A DNA stretch of 64,000 bases from Dipetalonema caudispina. Taxonomy: Eukaryota > Nematoda > Chromadorea > Rhabditida > Onchocercidae. Below, in pieces: positions 1 to 13,000 of this stretch. Location of the stretch: positions 868,001-932,000 of the forward strand of contig JABVXV010000002.1 in the NCBI GenBank assembly GCA_013365325.1, given 5' to 3'. Both the position numbers and the translations under genes were made by a program. Positions within the stretch are counted from its first letter, which is position 1. Every line of letters starts with the position of its first letter. The notes under the pieces were generated by a model that was given only the letters and a program-made list of their open reading frames with translations, was not told where the DNA came from and ran no database searches.

Positions 1-570
1 ACATGAAGCCTTTAAATTTTCCCATATAGATGAAAATCTCTTCTTTCACAAATATAGCTAGGCTTTGATAAGAACAGAATGTATAAAATTTTTGGAAGTA
101 ACCAATAAAATAAACTGCTTTTCCTACAAAACTTAAATGAATTTGGTTATAGCAACTATGTAGAATATTAGCAGAGATTGTTTCAAAAAAAAAAATCAAA
201 GTTATAAATCCTAAACTCAACCAAACTGAACTAAACTGCTCAATCTGCAGAGAAGAATGACGATGAAAACTCTAACAAAAACGATTCTGAATTAGAACGT
301 ATTGAATGATTCGTAACCTATCAAAACCAGAAAAGAAAAGTTTACAGTGCAAAATATAAAATTCAAAAATGAGGAAGGAAAAATAGAATACTGAGAAACC
401 TGAATAAAACTGCAATCTATGAGACAGGGAAAAAGAAGAAAATAGAGCAAGAAGAGTTATGGATGAAAAAACTTCAGGAATACTATTTCCTCATGCAATA
501 CAGTACTAAGAAAGTTCTGAACTCGAAGAATTATGTGAATAGTGGTGACGAAAAAAAAACAATGACTTAC
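1..570. other. Intron or 3' flank of the ppm-2-like gene
   Basis: AT-rich sequence downstream of the last visible ppm-2-like exon. Neither strand shows the missing C-terminal PPM motifs, so this is best read as part of a long intron. Confidence 0.5.
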
Positions 571-2022
571 TGTTTCAGGTTCACAACCAGCAGCCAACCT
601 ATCTCTGCAAAACTCTACAACTTCTTGGTTTGACATAACATCCCAAATCCCATCACAAGCCAGTATAATAAATTCATGGTCATAAGTCAAATCGCATACC
701 GTAACATCGGGACATGCTTAAAACAACAAGTTCAGAGAGGAAAGCATGTACACTTTCCAAAACCAACTTTGAAAACAAATGATAAAATTTCTACTTCCAG
801 TTTACTTACTAGAAACTTTGCTAGGTAAAAACTCCATCAATAACAATATTAATTAATTAAAAAGATGAATCAAATTGCCATACAAAAATGTAACAAACGT
901 ACCGGTCACAATTTGCTCTTCCGGGGATTTGTGATCATTTTTTTTAAATGCAAAGTCACCCAAAGCCCGAGATAATGCCAAATTACCATTCACCCGGTTG
1001 AACTCAACCCAACCACCAGCGGCGACGATTCGCCTCGCTTCATTCTCATTAGCTGGCTTGTGGTCAAAACTTAGTGGGTATGCAGCACCACTGACGCATG
1101 CGACAGCTCTTGAATCGCCCACATTACCTGCAATTCCACGTTCTTTTTACTCCGTAGAAATGATATATTACAAAACGGGACATCAATAACTGCTACTCTT
1201 TTGACTATAAAGTTTACAGACAAAAAGACTGTGAAAGTTGAAAACGACGAAAAAATTGGAAACGAATACTAACAAAACATATATTATTAGTCATAATTCT
1301 AATTAACCAACCACAATAAATTTTCTTGTTTTTAATCAGAACGACTACGGCAGTTGTACCCGACATATCATCTCGCATTTCATCGTCATTCCGCATTTTT
1401 TCATCCAAAGCCAAAAAACCTTGTTTTATCGCTTCCTCTATGTTACCCTCTACTGTAAATTACTCAAACTGTGACATAATATAATGCCTATGTGAAAAAA
1501 AAGTACATTAGGGAGCCAAATTCAAAGCACTGACACCTTTAAAATCAGTTCCACGCTCTAAAATAAATCAGAACAAGAAGTTTACAATTTCAATGAATAT
1601 TGGATATTTCATTCAGAACAAATCATTTATAATGATTAAAAGAAAGAATGAAATTGACCATAATGTGCATTAGTGGCAATAAGTTTATGAAGGTGAATGC
1701 CGGCGTACTGTGATACTTTGGCCCCACCGTGACCATCGTAAACTGCAAAAAATGCAGCTTGAGTGTCGTCTGGCACGGCTAGCAGATGAATATGAGCATC
1801 TTCCATGTCTGCAACATTCAATTTTCTGCTAAATTTAACTTAAAAAGATCGATAAACAGTAGATGCAAAAGACAATAAACAGTCCTCCCATTAATTTCAA
1901 AATTTAGCCAGAAACTTACTGATTCGCCATCCTTGCATACACGAGCTTCCTATTTTATAGTAAACATTTGCACAGGAGGCAGTTTCCTTCGTTGTTACAG
2001 GTTCACTCAATGTCTGGCCCAT
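571..2022 (-). CDS. ppm-2: PP2C (PPM) Ser/Thr phosphatase, ppm-2-like, 3' end missing
   Basis: Metal-dependent Ser/Thr phosphatase of the PPM family, closest to C. elegans T23F11.1 as I recall it. Five phase-consistent exons on the minus strand: 2022-1920, 1808-1659, 1452-1312, 1127-903 and 716-571 (255 codons). The N-terminus MGQTLSEPV gives a myristoylatable Gly2. Metal and catalytic motifs are in order: MEDAH (about residue 54), VYDGHGG, the SGTTAVVV block, GDSRAV, LSRALGDFAFK and CDGIWDVMSNQEVV. The residue before MEDAH is Asn where Asp or Glu is common. The last visible exon ends at a clean GTAAGT donor, and I find no following exon in 1-570, so the C-terminal part (the DNMTVV region) lies off the left edge. 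The start lies just 3' of a TTTGCAG acceptor, which suggests trans-splicing or a 5' UTR intron. Confidence 0.9.
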
Positions 2023-3881
2023 TCTTATATCTGCAAACATTTAATTGGTTAAAATTTCAATATGGCGATAAAGAGATCTCAACCGACGAAACCAGAAACG
2101 TTCACCTATCTTCCTACTTTCACTCTAATGATAGACCAAGTTTAAATAAATAACCGAGATGAACTCTCAAACAGCTCTCAGAACATCCGATCATCCAACT
2201 CCCCCTAAGTGTAATACCTACGGCGCATTGTGAGTATTTATTATAGGTTATGCGACAAGACGAATGCTTCTGCAGTGGAGTTGTGGAGAAAATGTATCAG
2301 TAACCTTTATAATGAATATAAATAAGAAAGCTAATAGAAAGGAGGGCATAAGCCTAGACTTGTATTTCTCCCGAACAGAATCCACACTACCACTACCATT
2401 ACTTAAATGACCTTTGCCAAACAACGAGCTCAATCGCTGTTTATCACGATCCCCACTATGCAACCAGTTATGAATCAATCTACTTGAAAGCTTTAAATAG
2501 AATGATTAACATTTTAAATGAGTAGCATCGATTTCCTTTACCGTTGGTTTCTGGCAAACTTAGGGAAAATACAAACTTCTAACTAACTTAAGCAATTATC
2601 GTTTCTCATACAGGAAATAGAATACTTTCGAGAGTGATAGCATGTTCGATACCGTGAACAATGCTGGGAAAATGTTGTTGTTGTTATCTTATGATAATCA
2701 TATGTGAGTCTGAATAAATGATATTTGATAATAATAATAGTACTTCAAAATCGTTTCATCCAATACATTTCTATCCCAAGCAACGAAGAACAGATGCCAG
2801 GCCTAGTACCTCTCCCTCACGTCCCATGTGCCAATGATCTTCAGCCTCCTTATCCAAAATATTCATTAAAACAGCTTCTTAATAAATATAATGTGTCAAT
2901 AGAATATACATAATTTATTACGATACTAATAGACGAACAGGATACTATCCGCCCATCATTATCTTACTTTTGCTTTTCATATCCACATCACTTTATCCTT
3001 GAAAACTACTTATATTTGAATGTCAGCACCAGAATAAATATTCAGGAAAGCGAAATACATCGTGCCATAAGAACAACCCTTCCGAATGTGTATACTAAGT
3101 CAATTCAACGCAGCGATAACATTATTGCTTGTAATTGATCAGTCAGATGAAAGAACGAATGTGCAGAGAAGAATGTATTTAAGTTGACCATCAGATGAAT
3201 TCCAGAACTTAATTGACTATCGCATCAATCCTTTTTTGTTCATAGTTTTAAGCGAAACAGAAATGAAAAAAAAAAATGCTATTGAAATATACAGTATCTG
3301 CTGGACTGAATTTATTGCCTCATGATGTTATTACCACAAAAGTGGTTCTTCTCTGAAGCAACTTACAAAATAAGATCAGAAAATAACGCAAAGCAAGGTA
3401 ATCAATTTAGATCCATACACAAAAGGCATGAAAGGAAGTGATACATATAATAGCTTTCAGAGTTTCACAAGACGAAATGTATCATCATGCAAACTCACAG
3501 TCATTTCTACAGTAGCTCAGAAAATGACTCTACACGAGTAACGAATATATTAGCAAATTTATGCACAAAATAAATTAATGAGATCTTTGGGCAACATAAG
3601 AAGTTAGTGGCAAACAAAAACCAAGCACATGCTTTGCTGAAAGTCTTGGAAGCATGGAAAATGGAAGATGCATAGCAGAGAATATAACATTTCCACTTCT
3701 TTTACCATTTAAATAAATTACAAGATAATATGCGCAAAGCCTAATGAATTTCAGTAGTTCAAATCATTCACTTCAGTTTGAAAATCAAAACAATATACAA
3801 AATAGGACTTTCAACAAAGAAATTTTCTTAAAATACTAAGCGTAGTAATCAGAATCAAGAATAGTTCCTCAATGGCAATCT
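2023..3881. other. Intergenic; two short open stretches of unknown meaning
   Basis: Upstream of ppm-2 and downstream of the next minus-strand gene. A minus-strand open stretch at about 2478-2350 and a plus-strand one at about 2755-2913 (rich in Pro, Leu and Tyr) look slightly more protein-like than random, but neither has a convincing start, splice pair or family match. The first could be a 5' exon of the ppm-2-like gene. The rest is AT-rich with no visible gene. Confidence 0.4.
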
Positions 3882-5502
3882 TTACTTCCCAACACTTGAA
3901 GGACGACTCCCGGAATGCACGGTAGAATTACTTCGTGTGCGGACAACCTTCACACATAATCCTTTTGTTGCTTCACATCTTCCTCGTTGTGCTGCACTGA
4001 ATATGAATTCCATCAATCAAGTACATTAAAAGAAAAACAAAGGTATTAAATTACTATAAGGCAAACAGTTTGATTCCTAAAATCATGTTTCATCAACTGT
4101 GAGACTCTTGCTAACTTTTAATAACAAATAAATATAAGGTCTGTAAAAAATTATTTTTGCTGCAACATATTTCCTTCTATAAATCTTATAATTTACCTCA
4201 CTTGTTGAACACGATCTCCGATTCTCTTCTCCTTTGAAACTTTCCCTAAAAGCACAGGTAATTTACTAGAAAGGCCATATAAAACTAACGATCTGTAAAT
4301 ACTTGACTAAAGAGACAATGAAGAAATTTAGGTGTGGACAAACCCTTTATATATTTCGGGGTACTAAGACGAGTAAAGAAAGCATCAATTTCAGCAGCAG
4401 TTCTTCGACCTTCAGTACCTTTTGTCTTTGCATATGAGTAAGCCTTCATTTCTGGAGATGAAGATATGATGATAGGTTTGGTCTAAAAGTATAGCATTAA
4501 ACAAATTTAAACAAGCTATTTATAAATGTTTCGTCACTTCCTTTCTTTAAACTTTGCAAATTAAAAACAGCACTAATATTTTCCACTGAACTGAAGTTAT
4601 GTCCATTAATTCATAGACCAAGCCATACTTTAAAGATTAAAGGAGATAGACTTGGTACATCTCGTGCTGCTCCTGTACCAGCTGAAAATTAAAAATATTT
4701 ATATTAAAAATATAACTACAGTGAATTTCTAAATCGAGGAGACAAAAATCTGAGTAGCCCTGATCACTGAATTAGTTGATGACTGTAATGATTGGTTCTA
4801 TATATCCGACTGGACAACTAAATAAGAACAATATATTTCAGAAAACTTGCCGCCCGAAGAATTCCGTTCCATAGAATCGCCTCCCCTTGCACATCTTGTA
4901 ACTGCGATACGGAACTGCTGCTCAGTTTCAAGCGGTGGTAAACGATCTTAAATATTTAACTACAGCCAATTATTTGAACAAGATGTACTGGAAGTCAACT
5001 TGAACTGGAAGCATTCGAATACATCTTCTAAAGTGTATTTCTGGTTCACTGTACATTCAATCACTGAACGAAATGATAAATGAGATAACTATCTTTCATG
5101 AGCAAGCACTAAATACCATTACAATTATGCACACGAAGTGCATCAGAAGATTTGCAGTTGCGAGTTCGGCTTCGTGGCTGATGTTCTGCCAAGTGTGAAT
5201 CTACCTAAAAAATTGAAAAGTGAGGATCAAATATCTATCTCATTGAGCCTAAAAATATTGATGCTAATATCACTCCAAAATATCATGCATTTCAAATACA
5301 AAGAATCTTGAAAGGTTACCTTCGAAGCACCACCAGTAATATTTTCTCTCTCATCTTCCAGAAAGGTTTTTAAAGTATTTGTAAACACTGAAGAAGGTGA
5401 TGGTTCATTTCCTTTATTATTTTCACCAAATGAAATTTCCTCATGTTCATTTCCAGTATTCGAAGGATTCTGATTAATTAGTGAGAAGTCATAAATCTCC
5501 AT
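3882..5502 (-). CDS. Unrecognised 247-residue basic, Ser-rich protein
   Basis: Seven exons join with consistent phases: 5502-5320, 5204-5117, 4946-4830, 4681-4629, 4482-4344, 4245-4197 and 3996-3882 (248 codons with stop). The N-terminal 60 residues are acidic and Asn/Ser-rich; the rest is basic. The best-conserved-looking block is residues about 145-205, with SSSPEMKAYSYAKTKG, then GRRTAAEIDAFFTRLSTPKY and KEKRIGDRVQQ. There is no signal peptide or membrane segment. The ATG at 5502 follows a GTTACAG acceptor by one base, consistent with trans-splicing. The donor after exon 3 (GTTCTT) is weak, and the end of exon 6 was chosen as GTAAAT because only that donor keeps the last exon open. I do not recognise the family; by composition it could be a nuclear or cytoskeleton-associated protein, but that is a guess. 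Confidence 0.65.
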
Positions 5503-6911
5503 ACTGTAACAGAAATATGATCTCTTTAATAAACCATAATTAACTAACTAATAATCAACGCATTTACACAGACAAAGAATGATTGAAAAGGTACGGAAAA
5601 GCACCTCACAAGCCAAGTCCTCGTTTGACCGATGCCCACTCCAACTGATAACGAAATAAACAAAAAAGCAAAACAATTGCGCGATATAACGGGAAATGCC
5701 GCGGGAAAATTTGAAGCATGAAGAGCTGCCCCGATATGCAATAAATGGTCTCGTTCAATAGAAATGACTACATGAACATCCAGCTTATCCAGGTGAAAGG
5801 TCATTTTTGGAAAGATCCATCATCACCCCTGATGATAAATTGCACACTTCCTCTACACTTTAAAATGATTCCGTCGTTGTTTCACTTTTGCCTAATGGTC
5901 CACATCAATTATTTTTTGCTCATTGCTGAATATATAGCTGGACAACGGTCCAAGTAACCATGCATCTTGATCCATTTCCACATCTTTCTCCGACGCGTTG
6001 AAAGAGAACGTCTTTATTGCAGGAAATCCGATCAATTGCCAGAAATATGTAACATCCAAGACGTCCCCATTCCCGAAGATTTATACGTTTCTGAAGTCCT
6101 TCTCATCTCTTTAGCTACTTCCCACCGCCTTATACTCTTCACATTTTACGATTACAACGTAAGCTCTGCACAAGTCTTGTATGATTAATTTCTAGAGATT
6201 CACATCTTTTTTATTTATCACCTACATTGTTATATACATTTTTACCTGCTGCTTTTAGATAAAAAACAATGCATCATATAGCATCCTGAAAGCCATGGCA
6301 TGTTTTCTCCAGCTCCTTTCCTTTCATATGCAGTAATCAAAGAGATCTATTCATCTCAAGCCATCAGTGAAAGTCTGATTAAATTATGAATGAATCCCAG
6401 CTAAAAGTTTCCATTATAAGAAATCATGCTCACATGTTGTGTAATACTTTTGTGCTACCTCTCTTTTCTATAAACCAACATGCAAAGCATGTAAAAATCA
6501 GCCGTGGCAGAATAAACCATTAGATGTTGCAATCGAAGTAAATAAAAGGCTTTATTCCAACATTAATTATATTGACAGATAACAGCCTAATTAGCAATTA
6601 TAGCCTTGTATTAAATTATCACACTTCACTATTAAATCAGTGTTTTTAGAACTGGGAATGATTTTTTCAAACACTTCAAATTATTATATGTCTGGATTTA
6701 AATTTTTAAAATTTTCTGAAGCAGAAACAACTTATAATCAATGAACATTCCTTTTTTCTATTACTTTCAAACAAATCTCAACAAGATTACCTTTCGTTCA
6801 ATATGCTTTAAGTTAACTAAAACGACACTATAAGATCAGCAATGAGAATTTTATGAAATTCAACCAAAGATCGATGTAGAAACGAAATGAAGGAATAAAA
6901 CCCATGTACTT
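5503..6911. other. Intergenic, no supported gene
   Basis: Lies between the unknown minus-strand gene and the 3' end of rpn-7. A plus-strand open frame at 5967-6188 contains a fairly protein-like stretch (RKSDQLPEICNIQDVPIPED), but it has no family match and no clear splice partner. The remainder is AT-rich. Confidence 0.4.
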
Positions 6912-9266
6912 TTAGGCATTAATCACACGTGCCAGCTTTTGTATACGATTCAGGAGGATATCACCATCCCTGAAAAAAAAATCTGTACTTGAGAAATAAC
7001 TTCCCATTTAAAATCTTACTGAAATTGTAATCCCATCAAACATCTATTAAATGAAATTTCAGGATTCTGAACCTGCATCTATTCTGCAGTGCAGCTGACA
7101 TGTGACAATCAGGCGATGTAATTCTTTGTCAAAAAATTCTTTTGAAACACTGGAAGAAAAAACGTAACATACTTGATAACGCTGCGATAAAGATGATTTT
7201 TAGTGTCGGGATGATTCATTATTATAATTCCCCTAACAGCATCTATTCTGCAATGCAGCTGACCGGTGGCAATCAAGCGATGTAATTCTTTGTCAATAAA
7301 TTCTTTTGAAACACCAAAATCTTTTGCCATCATATCTAAACGAACCTAAAACAGATAAATTATCCACTGCATGCTAAGTAACAAAAGTGCAATTTAAAGA
7401 CGAGAAGCAGTTTCATTGGCATGTAAATTTACTTCCATTACCTCTTACACACCCTACACAGTTTTTACTTCAATATTGAATGAATCAAAAGAAAGTGATG
7501 AAAACTGAAACTTACCGTTTTATACGGAGTAAGAAACTGTTCGTAAGCTTTGAGACGCATTGCTCTCGAGTAAAAATTATAATGTGGTGCTAAATAACGG
7601 TCAAATTTTAATCGCTCTCTTTCCAATTTCGCAAGTGCCACGAACATCTCATCATATCTGCATCCGTAAAAGGCTTCCAAATAATGCTTTACAGACACTA
7701 ATTCATTGTTTTCACCACCACCAGTAAGCTAAATATTATAAAATTTATAGAGAAACTTTGAAAACACTACGATTAAATATAGTTTTAACATCAAATACAA
7801 ACGAGGAATTACGAAAATACGAAAATCACGAAAAAGCCTCTCGATAATCAATAAAAGTATCAATAAAAGTTAACAGTAAAGTAATATTTAAGACGAAATT
7901 AACGAATGAAACTGACTTGTTCCTGGATCTCGTTGCATCTGATAACTTTTGTGCGCAGATCAGGGCGTTCTAACGCTGAAAAAATCTGGCATACTTACAT
8001 ATCTATGTTTAAGATTTTCGCCAATGACAAAACGTGAGAAATCACTTACCGTACACAGCCGAAATAACTGTATAGAATATAAGCTGTTCATAGGTCATAA
8101 GTTCGTATGAACCGAACGTTGGCACAGCTTCCAGAAAAAGTGCTGCAGCTCCCTTCAAATCTCTCACCGACATCTTATAAAGACCTTCGTAGGATCGAAG
8201 ACGATTTTTTCGTTCCCAATCTCCGCCCTAAATTATTAAGTATTTAGCATCGTTCATTAAGTATTTAGCATCAGCGTCCTAGGCCGTGTAGGATCGAAGC
8301 CATCCGACACGGTACAACTTCATTTCTAGTAAGTTTAGTAGGAAATTCATCACTTTGCAAAGAACTGTCAAAACCTGTTCCATGAGATTCTTTGCTTTAG
8401 CAATATTTGCATTTATCAGTTGATGATCCAAAAAGAAAAGACCGAGCCGAATAAGATTGAAAATAAGATCAATCCTATAGCCAATGCCAACAGTTTTCTC
8501 ATATGTTTGCCTAAACGATGCAACCGCTGCGTCTTTATCACCAATTTTACATAAATATTCGCTTTTGCGAAGGTAAGCCTGCCGTACTTCACTTTCTCCT
8601 GCAAAAAATATAAGCATATATTAGGTAAAATTAATATTTTTTATACATCTGTCTTCGCCCCCTGAATGCTTCTTATATATTATCATATCCGGAAAATACC
8701 TAAATTCTGCTCAGCATCTGTTATTTCATCGTCTATTTCTTTTAAACGCTTCTCATTCGCTTTCTTTAACTCGGCGAATAATGATTCATTCATGGTGGTC
8801 CCAATATCGGCACAAACGAGTTTGTAATATGGTCCCATTTCATTTTCTTTGATCAGCTGGAATTTAAAATGTGAGCAAAACCTCTAAAAATTAACATGTA
8901 AACAACGATGCCGCAAATGTTTGCAACGGAAGGGACTAACCTCAACAAGCTTTTCCCATTTCTCCTTCTTCACCTTTGAATCAATATCAGGATGTGACAG
9001 CAGAAAACGAAGTTGTGCAATGTCCAAATTCGGTATTTTTGAAATCACCTGAAATTCATTTGACTGGTATGTTTGTGTTCTTGAATGACTAAGGTATACT
9101 GTCAGGAATGATTACAAAAAAATATTATGAACTAAAACTTTTAGAAGGCATGCATAAAAAACTAAAACAATTTTCTTTGCACAATATGTTAATTTTTGCA
9201 ACTCACTTCCTTTTCAACATCGTCGAGCAATTGCGGTTTTGTTGTACCTGGGGCTTTTTCAACCAT
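6912..9266 (-). CDS. rpn-7: 26S proteasome lid subunit RPN-7 (PSMD6)
   Basis: Non-ATPase subunit of the 19S regulatory particle lid, needed for assembly and function of the 26S proteasome. Nine exons with agreeing phases: 9266-9207, 9048-8941, 8856-8700, 8598-8375, 8227-8050, 7975-7917, 7728-7516, 7345-7173 and 6969-6912; 409 residues against about 389 in human PSMD6. Diagnostic blocks in order: [89 protein letters not shown], then the PCI region with [35 protein letters not shown] and [19 protein letters not shown], ending [14 protein letters not shown]. Introns are 59-203 bp. The last intron holds a copied fragment of the preceding exon. Confidence 0.95.
7074..7150 (-). pseudogene. Duplicated fragment of rpn-7 exon 8 inside the last intron
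   Basis: This stretch matches 7238-7314 (inside rpn-7 exon 8) at roughly 90% by eye. In minus-strand translation it gives [20 protein letters not shown], against [16 protein letters not shown] in the exon. It is flanked by an acceptor-like TTCCAG and a donor-like GATGCAG/GTTCAG. Splicing it in would break the frame to the final exon, so it is read as a decaying partial duplication. Confidence 0.8.
8235..8276. repeat. Two-copy 21-bp tandem repeat in an rpn-7 intron
   Basis: The unit beginning ATTAAGTATTTAGCATC occurs at 8235 and again at 8256, nearly identical, in the intron between exons 4 and 5 of rpn-7. It has no obvious role. Confidence 0.8.
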
Positions 9267-10091
9267 CTACAAAGAATATGCTATAAGAACTCAAAATTCG
9301 TACATCTCATTTTCTGAAGAGCGAATTTAAGAACCAGAATGTCCCTTAACTTTTTCAATTTATCAAAATTTGTTTTGCAAGATAGTGGGTCACGATAACT
9401 CGTGGACTTATTTCGATCACATGATAAATACTTTTATTGAATGATTGAAAGAAAAGAATGTGCTATAAGCGGTCAAAATTCATGATCACATAACCAAGGA
9501 TCATAAAATCATCATATCTGACGCCAACATATTCAAATACAATTGATTTCTTTCACTGAACTAGAGATAATAGATTCATAACATGAAGGATCTTGAAGTT
9601 GCCTCATACAGATCTACACAATTCCCCCACATTTACACTCTACCTATAAACGAAAAAAAAAAAAAAACCATCCTCTTCTCATTTTACAATCTCCAGTACA
9701 TCAGACTGTCATACCTAACAAAATAATGACACGAACCAATCAGGAAAAAATACCAAAACTTGTAAAGATCTTTTCCTATTACCACGAATCCCCAATTCTC
9801 CTGCTTTAATATGGAATAAAAATACGTGATACAAATAACATGCAATATTTTTAACAAAAAACAACAGAAGAATAAGTGAAAGGGTGGGAGTTTACTTTTG
9901 AAAAAATAACTAAAGTCAATGAATTCCGGAAGTATACATTTTAAAACGTTTAAAGTCATCGAATATGCGAACTTTATAATTGAAGATTAATGACCAGTAA
10001 TAATCACATAATTGAAATGACAATTACTGAAAATACATGAAAAAGAGTAAATCAAAAATCTAACACATCATGAGTGAAAATCTGTCCCCTG
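9267..10091. other. Intergenic between rpn-7 start and the SPK-like gene 3' end
   Basis: About 825 bp of AT-rich DNA, including a 15-base A run near 9654-9668. It must hold the rpn-7 promoter or trans-splice region and the 3' UTR of the upstream gene. No coding signal was seen. Confidence 0.5.
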
Positions 10092-13000
10092 CTAAGTCAT
10101 CTGTTTTTGTATTTTTCTGAGGTAACTCTTTAAACCAATTCCAAATCGTTTGGCTTCTTTTGCACGTAATTCTAATATTTTCTCCGTCTTCATTTTCTGT
10201 AAGAAACAAGATTTGGGAAGAAATCAATACAATGGGCAATAATAACAATATTTTAATATAAAAAAATTCATACATCAAAAGAGATCACTACTGGAAGCCG
10301 GAGAATATTGCAACCAAGTGATTAATGTAGTGAGTACAGTTATTTCAGGTTGCTCCCCTTTCCCTCAAGGCATATTTCATACGGCACGCCCATTTTTATT
10401 CACAATACAAGCACACAGTTTAAGCTCAGAAAGATATTGGACAATGCTGTCTTGGTTTATATAAACAACAAAACGTTGTGAGGTTCCCAAACTGGAAAAA
10501 TAAGAATATTTGATAACATGTAGAAAAAAACTTTACCTCAACACCTTTCAGTTGTCGTTTATTCAAAATATAAGCAAGCAGCTGCTTCAATTCCTCATCA
10601 ATAATATCTTCGACGGCCAGTGATTCTTGTTTTCTCTTCACAAGGGGTGTGATTGATGTGCTACTGCATGCAACAGTTTTCGAGATTTCGCTCGATATCA
10701 TTTCCATACCAAACCGGTTGTTATTTACAGCCAAACTCTTTATGTTGTCAGCAGTTTCCGCACGATGACCGATACCAGATTCTGATTTGGTGGTTTCTAT
10801 ACATTCAATATGATTCCCTGAGACTTCACTGTGGAAGTTTACAGTAGCAGCTTCATTACTGGAGCGAGATATATTCATTTCACTTTCTTTCGAATTAGTG
10901 TTGGATTCATTTTCTACGCAAAGCATCTTCCTGCTTTTTTTTATTCCCTGACCATTGATTTTGTTCAAAGATAACTGCTTTTCATACATACTTCCTTCTG
11001 CATTCTCGCATATTTCCCTTTGCTCATACCCATTTTCCTTCTTGTTATCCGATATCTGTCTAGCTAAAAATTCCTCAACATAACATTTTAGTTGCATCAG
11101 CATACTAGAAACATTTTGGAAAAGTAAATTACTACACTTATAAACCAAGATTAAATCATAAAATAAGTTAGCTTAGAAACAATAAAAATATAAAAAAATT
11201 TTAGAACTATACAAAACACGATTTATTTCACAATGCATAGATTACCGTGAAATATGTCATTTTGGTTATCACCATCACTACGGTCTTCATTTCGCTTGCC
11301 ATTACGATCGCTATTCTGAACAAATAATAGTTTACAATGCAACTTTTAAATTGACGAAATTATGTAGTCTAATAAATCCACGCACTTACATCCTGCGCCA
11401 AGTCCATAGCTTCGGCTCCTTCCGAATTATGAATTTTAGGTGATTTGTTGTTTTCAACGTTCAGTCGCTTTCGCAGGTTGTAATGCCTACAAATAAAAAA
11501 AAGTAAAGCAAAACATACAGAGCGGTTTCAATTCATCTGGAGAAATGAGTATGTGTACAGATACCGTGCCAAATGGAACTATTCCTTTATCCCATGAAAG
11601 ATTAAAGTATATCTAAATAAAATATTTTTTCCCCGTGGCACTATTTCAACAAATAATATTCAGTAATCATTGAATTCTACAAGCTAAGCTGGATATATTG
11701 GTAGATTTATATCAATAAGTGCAAAAAGCTTTTAAAAATCGCAAATATCTGACCCCGAGCTTGCCACTGATACAGGACTTCTGTCGAAGCTTCGCGAGAG
11801 TTTCGCGATTTTCGACACGGATCCTGAAATACAAAATATAACGACTAAGTTGGCATTATACCAGATATTTAATGCTTGAAAAAAAAAAAAATGGTATTAC
11901 TCCAAGATCTTGGGATATAGCTTACCATTTAGTTCAAACGCGTCGTAACCCAGTTCATCATTTATATTATCATCTTCTGAAATGCAAAATTACAACAAAT
12001 GGAAGTGAACTTTTAGAAAATAGCAACATAAAGAATATACTTCTTAGCAAGGTTCATTACCCGCTCAGGGAGAAAGTGCGAAGAGAGAATGTAAATGAAT
12101 AATATAACAAGAGATATCAACCTTCATTTTATATTTTAGTATGTTGTGATATATAGTATACGTTTACACGGAGTCCAGTGATAGATAAGGCATTCAAAAT
12201 AGTTAATCAACATATGACGAGGAGGAACTCTTTCCCTTTCAAGTTAACAATCAAGTTAACAATTAATCATACCGCATAAGATTCTCCTTTTGAGCAGGGA
12301 TGGAAAGTACTGTTTACCTAAAAAAAAATTTTATGATTCTAAAGTGATGACGCAGTGTATGAATGTCGTAGATAGCAAGAGAAAAAAGCTTGACCAAAAT
12401 TCGTAGCAAAAAAAATCGAACAGACGAGTAAAGCAACCTTCTTTTTCATATGCAGTTACGATACCAACACCATCTGTGGTGATTGAAATATTTTCTTTAT
12501 ATTCGATTCTGCAAATTAAACCATTTAAAGAAATGACGATATAAACAGCAATATTTTGTTGCTCCTTTTGATTCTAATTTAGTTTCAAAACTGAAAGAAA
12601 CAGATTCGAGGATAAGGATCGAGAATAATTATACTTCCAGCATTCAGAAAAAGTTCAGAGAGATGTTTCGGGAATGAAAAACTACTTTTATCTTTACAAC
12701 TCCAAGCAAAAAAAACTTCACGTTTTCTGCTGACGCTTCGAGAGCGGTAGTCTGAGCTGACTTGCAATGTATAACTGTTGTTCAACTGGTATCTTGGCTT
12801 CTTCAATATGATCGTACATTGTTTTACGAAAGCTGCAAAAAAAGCCCAATTAAGTAAAATAACTTAATCTTCTGCACACATTTTTTCAGTTAATAAATAA
12901 CACAGCAGAATAAAGAAGTGCAACTGAACATGTCGACAAAATTTTTACTGCGTAGCAAGCGATGAGGCTGTTTTATTAGTTTTCTGAGTGGCTTCAAAAT

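Noticed and set aside
10060..10278. Minus-strand open frame ending in Cys
   Set aside because: Another frame of the same exon fits the splice phase and ends cleanly at a TAG, giving a basic helical C-terminus.
11064..11148. Upstream part of the 240-codon minus-strand open frame
   Set aside because: The preceding exon ends in phase 1, which fits only the acceptor at 11064-11065; the extra residues from 11148 are intron read-through.
12585..12806. Minus-strand 73-codon open frame
   Set aside because: It overlaps exon 4 of the SPK-like gene in another frame; only the exon frame joins in phase with its neighbours.
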